DNA of 6,595 bases, from positions 1 to 6,595 of the forward strand of contig CABQHR010000105.1 of NCBI GenBank assembly GCA_902463875.1, written 5' to 3'. Within the stretch, counting starts at the first letter, position 1, and each line of letters begins with the position of its first letter. The notes below the pieces were generated by a model, which worked only from the letters and a program-made list of their open reading frames with translations, ran no database searches and was not told where the DNA came from. This document shows, piece after piece, positions 5,682-6,595 of the stretch. The position numbers and the translations under genes are program-made. The DNA is from an uncultured Collinsella sp. GTDB lineage: Bacteria > Actinomycetota > Coriobacteriia > Coriobacteriales > Coriobacteriaceae.

Positions 5682-5924
5682 ATGAACGTTGATGCTAACA
5701 GGACATGCGGAAAATGCCTCTCCCAGATTCGTCGGGAGCAGGGTATCACCCAGGTTGAACTCGCAAAGAAACTGGGGGTACCTCAGTCGTTCATCTCGAA
5801 AGTTGAGACTGGGGAACGCAGTCTTAGGGTTTATGAACAGTTCGCCTATGCAGAGGCGCTTGGAATTACCGTAGAGGCCCTCGTGCATAAACTTGGGGCG
5901 GTTTTGAATAGCGTAGAAAAATAG
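5682..5924 (+). CDS. Small XRE-family transcriptional regulator
   Basis: The 80-aa product is little more than one Cro/CI-type DNA-binding domain: CLSQIRREQGITQVELAKKLGVPQSFISKVETGERSLRVYEQFAYAEALGIT (12-63), with helix 2 at about 23-31, recognition helix VPQSFISKVE (33-42) and the conserved GERS turn. A short tail (64-80) may help it dimerise. The ATG at 5682 is preferred to the in-frame TTG at 5646 because the TTG is inside the palindromic operator; its ribosome site (AAGCGG) is weak. It is divergent from the zinc-knuckle membrane protein, with 123 bases between the start codons. By family precedent it is likely a repressor of both promoters through the palindrome at 5634-5656. There is no effector or cleavage domain, so the inducing signal is not visible. 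Confidence 0.9.
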   Translation: MNVDANRTCGKCLSQIRREQGITQVELAKKLGVPQSFISKVETGERSLRVYEQFAYAEALGITVEALVHKLGAVLNSVEK

Positions 5925-6038
5925 ACGACGAGCATCGGTCGATAATCAATTGATGCTATGGTGCCAATAATAATATGAATAAGCCTCCAACAGCAAAAAG
6001 CCCTTCTATCAGCCCGGCGCTTTTACAGAGCGTAGGTC
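5925..6038. other. Intergenic gap with minor palindromes
   Basis: No convincing gene. AGCATC (5931-5936) pairs with GATGCT (5952-5957), and AAAAGC (5996-6001) with GCTTTT (6019-6024). Read from the minus strand, the second ends in TTTTTG and could assist termination of thrB. A 29-codon ATG frame at 5975 lacks a ribosome site and is not called. Confidence 0.4.
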
Positions 6039-6221
6039 CCTGTAGTCGCCGCCAGCGAAGTTAACGTAAGGGAGGCCAGGGGCTTTGCCCCCAAATCTTT
6101 CCGCAGGACGGCAGGACCCCCGCCGCACGAAGTGCGCAGCGGGGGTCCTGTCATGTCCGAGGACGATTTGGGGGCAAAGCCCCTGGCCTCCCCGGTGGGT
6201 ATACGGGACGGCGACTACAGG
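6039..6221. repeat. Giant nested inverted repeat at the thrB 3' end
   Basis: Three perfect arm pairs nest within 183 bases. The outer is 13 bp, CCTGTAGTCGCCG (6039-6051) with its complement (6209-6221). The middle is 28 bp, 6070-6097 with 6165-6192, each arm itself holding GGGGC/GCCCC. The inner is 12 bp, CAGGACCCCCGC (6112-6123) with 6139-6150, capped by CGCAC-GAA-GTGCG (6124-6136). Short extra pairs (6100-6102 with 6161-6163; 6106-6109 with 6155-6158) nearly fill the gap between middle and inner stems. The outer right arm contains the thrB stop codon (6215-6217). It could be a strong terminator for thrB, a dispersed palindromic element, or an inverted duplication. Confidence 0.85.
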
Positions 6222-6595
6222 TATTCGATCTGGGCGCCTTCCGTGTCGCACGTCAGAATGTGCGTGTCACACTTGGGGAACTGTTCACGCAGTTTGACCT
6301 GCAGGAACTTGGCTACGATAGTGTCATCGGTTACAGCCATGAGAGTCGAGCCCGAGCCGCTGATCCAGATGGTCTTGGCGCCGCCGTTTAGGCAGGTGTC
6401 GCGCACGGCGTTGTAGTCGGGGATGAGGCGGCGACGATAGGGCTCCTGGATGCGGTCGTCGTTGGCGGCGGCAATCAGGTCCAGATCGCCGGTCTCCAGG
6501 CCGCGCGTCATGCCGGCGATGCGACCCATCTGCCATACGGCGGTGGAGAGCGGGATTTCCTGCGGCACGACCTTGCGTGCCTCGCTCGTGTGCAC
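6215..6595 (-). CDS. thrB: Homoserine kinase, C-terminal part (5' end outside window)
   Basis: ThrB phosphorylates L-homoserine with ATP to O-phosphohomoserine, the step before threonine synthase. The visible 126 residues are the C-terminal part of a GHMP kinase of about 300 aa. Matches to ThrB are TSEARKVVPQEIPLSTAVWQ (3-22; family pattern T-x-x-AR-x-x-LP), TGDLDLIAAANDDRIQEPYR (35-54), LIPDYNAVRD (57-66) and the GHMP C-terminal loop ISGSGSTLMAV (78-88). The codon at the right edge is an internal GTG Val, not a start. The N-terminal ATP-binding PxxxGLGSS loop lies outside the window. The last codons and stop fall in the outer arm of the nested inverted repeat. No other threonine-pathway gene is in view. 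Confidence 0.92.
   Translation of the reverse strand: MHTSEARKVVPQEIPLSTAVWQMGRIAGMTRGLETGDLDLIAAANDDRIQEPYRRRLIPDYNAVRDTCLNGGAKTIWISGSGSTLMAVTDDTIVAKFLQVKLREQFPKCDTHILTCDTEGAQIEYL

Noticed and set aside
5559..5888. 110-residue N-terminal extension of the zinc-knuckle protein
   Set aside because: It would cover the divergent promoter, the 23-bp operator and most of the XRE gene. The ATG at 5558 has its own ribosome-binding site.
3829..5924. Classical toxin-antitoxin pair made of the 232-aa HTH protein and the membrane protein
   Set aside because: The two genes converge rather than form an operon, and the membrane protein does not look like a small toxin.
6070..6192. Invertible phase-variation promoter flanked by 28-bp inverted repeats
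   Set aside because: The segment between the arms is itself palindromic, so inversion would change almost nothing, and no recombinase gene is present.
6039..6221. CRISPR array or tRNA in the repeat region
   Set aside because: There are no regularly spaced direct repeats, and no cloverleaf with an acceptor stem and T-loop. The structure is a nested inverted repeat only.
6009..6251. Short open frames on both strands through the nested inverted repeat
   Set aside because: The frames are created by the palindrome (6009-6251 minus, 6085-6297 and 6132-6416 plus) and overlap the thrB 3' end. No ribosome site or domain is visible.

Overview
The window looks like chromosomal DNA of a GC-rich, Gram-positive gut actinobacterium of the Coriobacteriia, most like Collinsella. 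This rests on codon use, the mix of housekeeping genes, and my recollection of similar proteins; no search was run. Six genes are clear from their motifs: a DegV-family lipid-binding protein (5' end outside the window), the pyruvate formate-lyase activating enzyme, 5'-methylthioadenosine/S-adenosylhomocysteine nucleosidase, the ribosome-assembly GTPase EngB/YsxC, an XRE-family regulator of 80 aa, and the C-terminal part of homoserine kinase on the minus strand. Two more genes are accessory: a 232-aa protein with a C-terminal helix-turn-helix and a large uncharacterised N-terminal domain, and a 337-aa membrane-anchored protein with Cys/His zinc-knuckle repeats. A further short reading frame looks like the broken 3' end of a serine hydrolase of the class A beta-lactamase type.

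Layout. Positions 1-851 hold degV and 1039-1857 hold pflA, both on the plus strand, separated by 182 untranslated bases. Positions 1858-2073 hold no convincing gene but are full of structure: a REP-like hairpin carrying GGGGACAGACTTAATT, a 19-bp RNA-like hairpin with an inner stem, and an operator-like set of GGTGTTT-type half-sites. The gene remnant (2074-2232) follows. Positions 2311-3681 hold mtnN and engB, close together, with a small terminator-like hairpin overlapping the mtnN stop codon and a very strong terminator after engB.

Positions of about 3770-6030 form a visibly more A+T-rich islet between the core genes engB and thrB. It holds the large HTH protein (plus), convergent with the zinc-knuckle membrane protein (minus), which is divergent from the small XRE regulator (plus). 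A perfect 23-bp palindrome lies in the divergent promoter region and is very likely the XRE operator. The right side of the islet is closed by a giant nested inverted repeat (6039-6221) whose outer arm includes the thrB stop codon.

How the parts work together. The core genes are unrelated housekeeping functions (anaerobic pyruvate cleavage, SAM by-product recycling, 50S assembly, threonine synthesis). The islet is the accessory part: a self-contained regulator/membrane-protein module next to a second HTH protein. The most unusual material is the regulator-operator-membrane protein unit and the three different large palindromes, which are likely dispersed genomic repeats or terminators.
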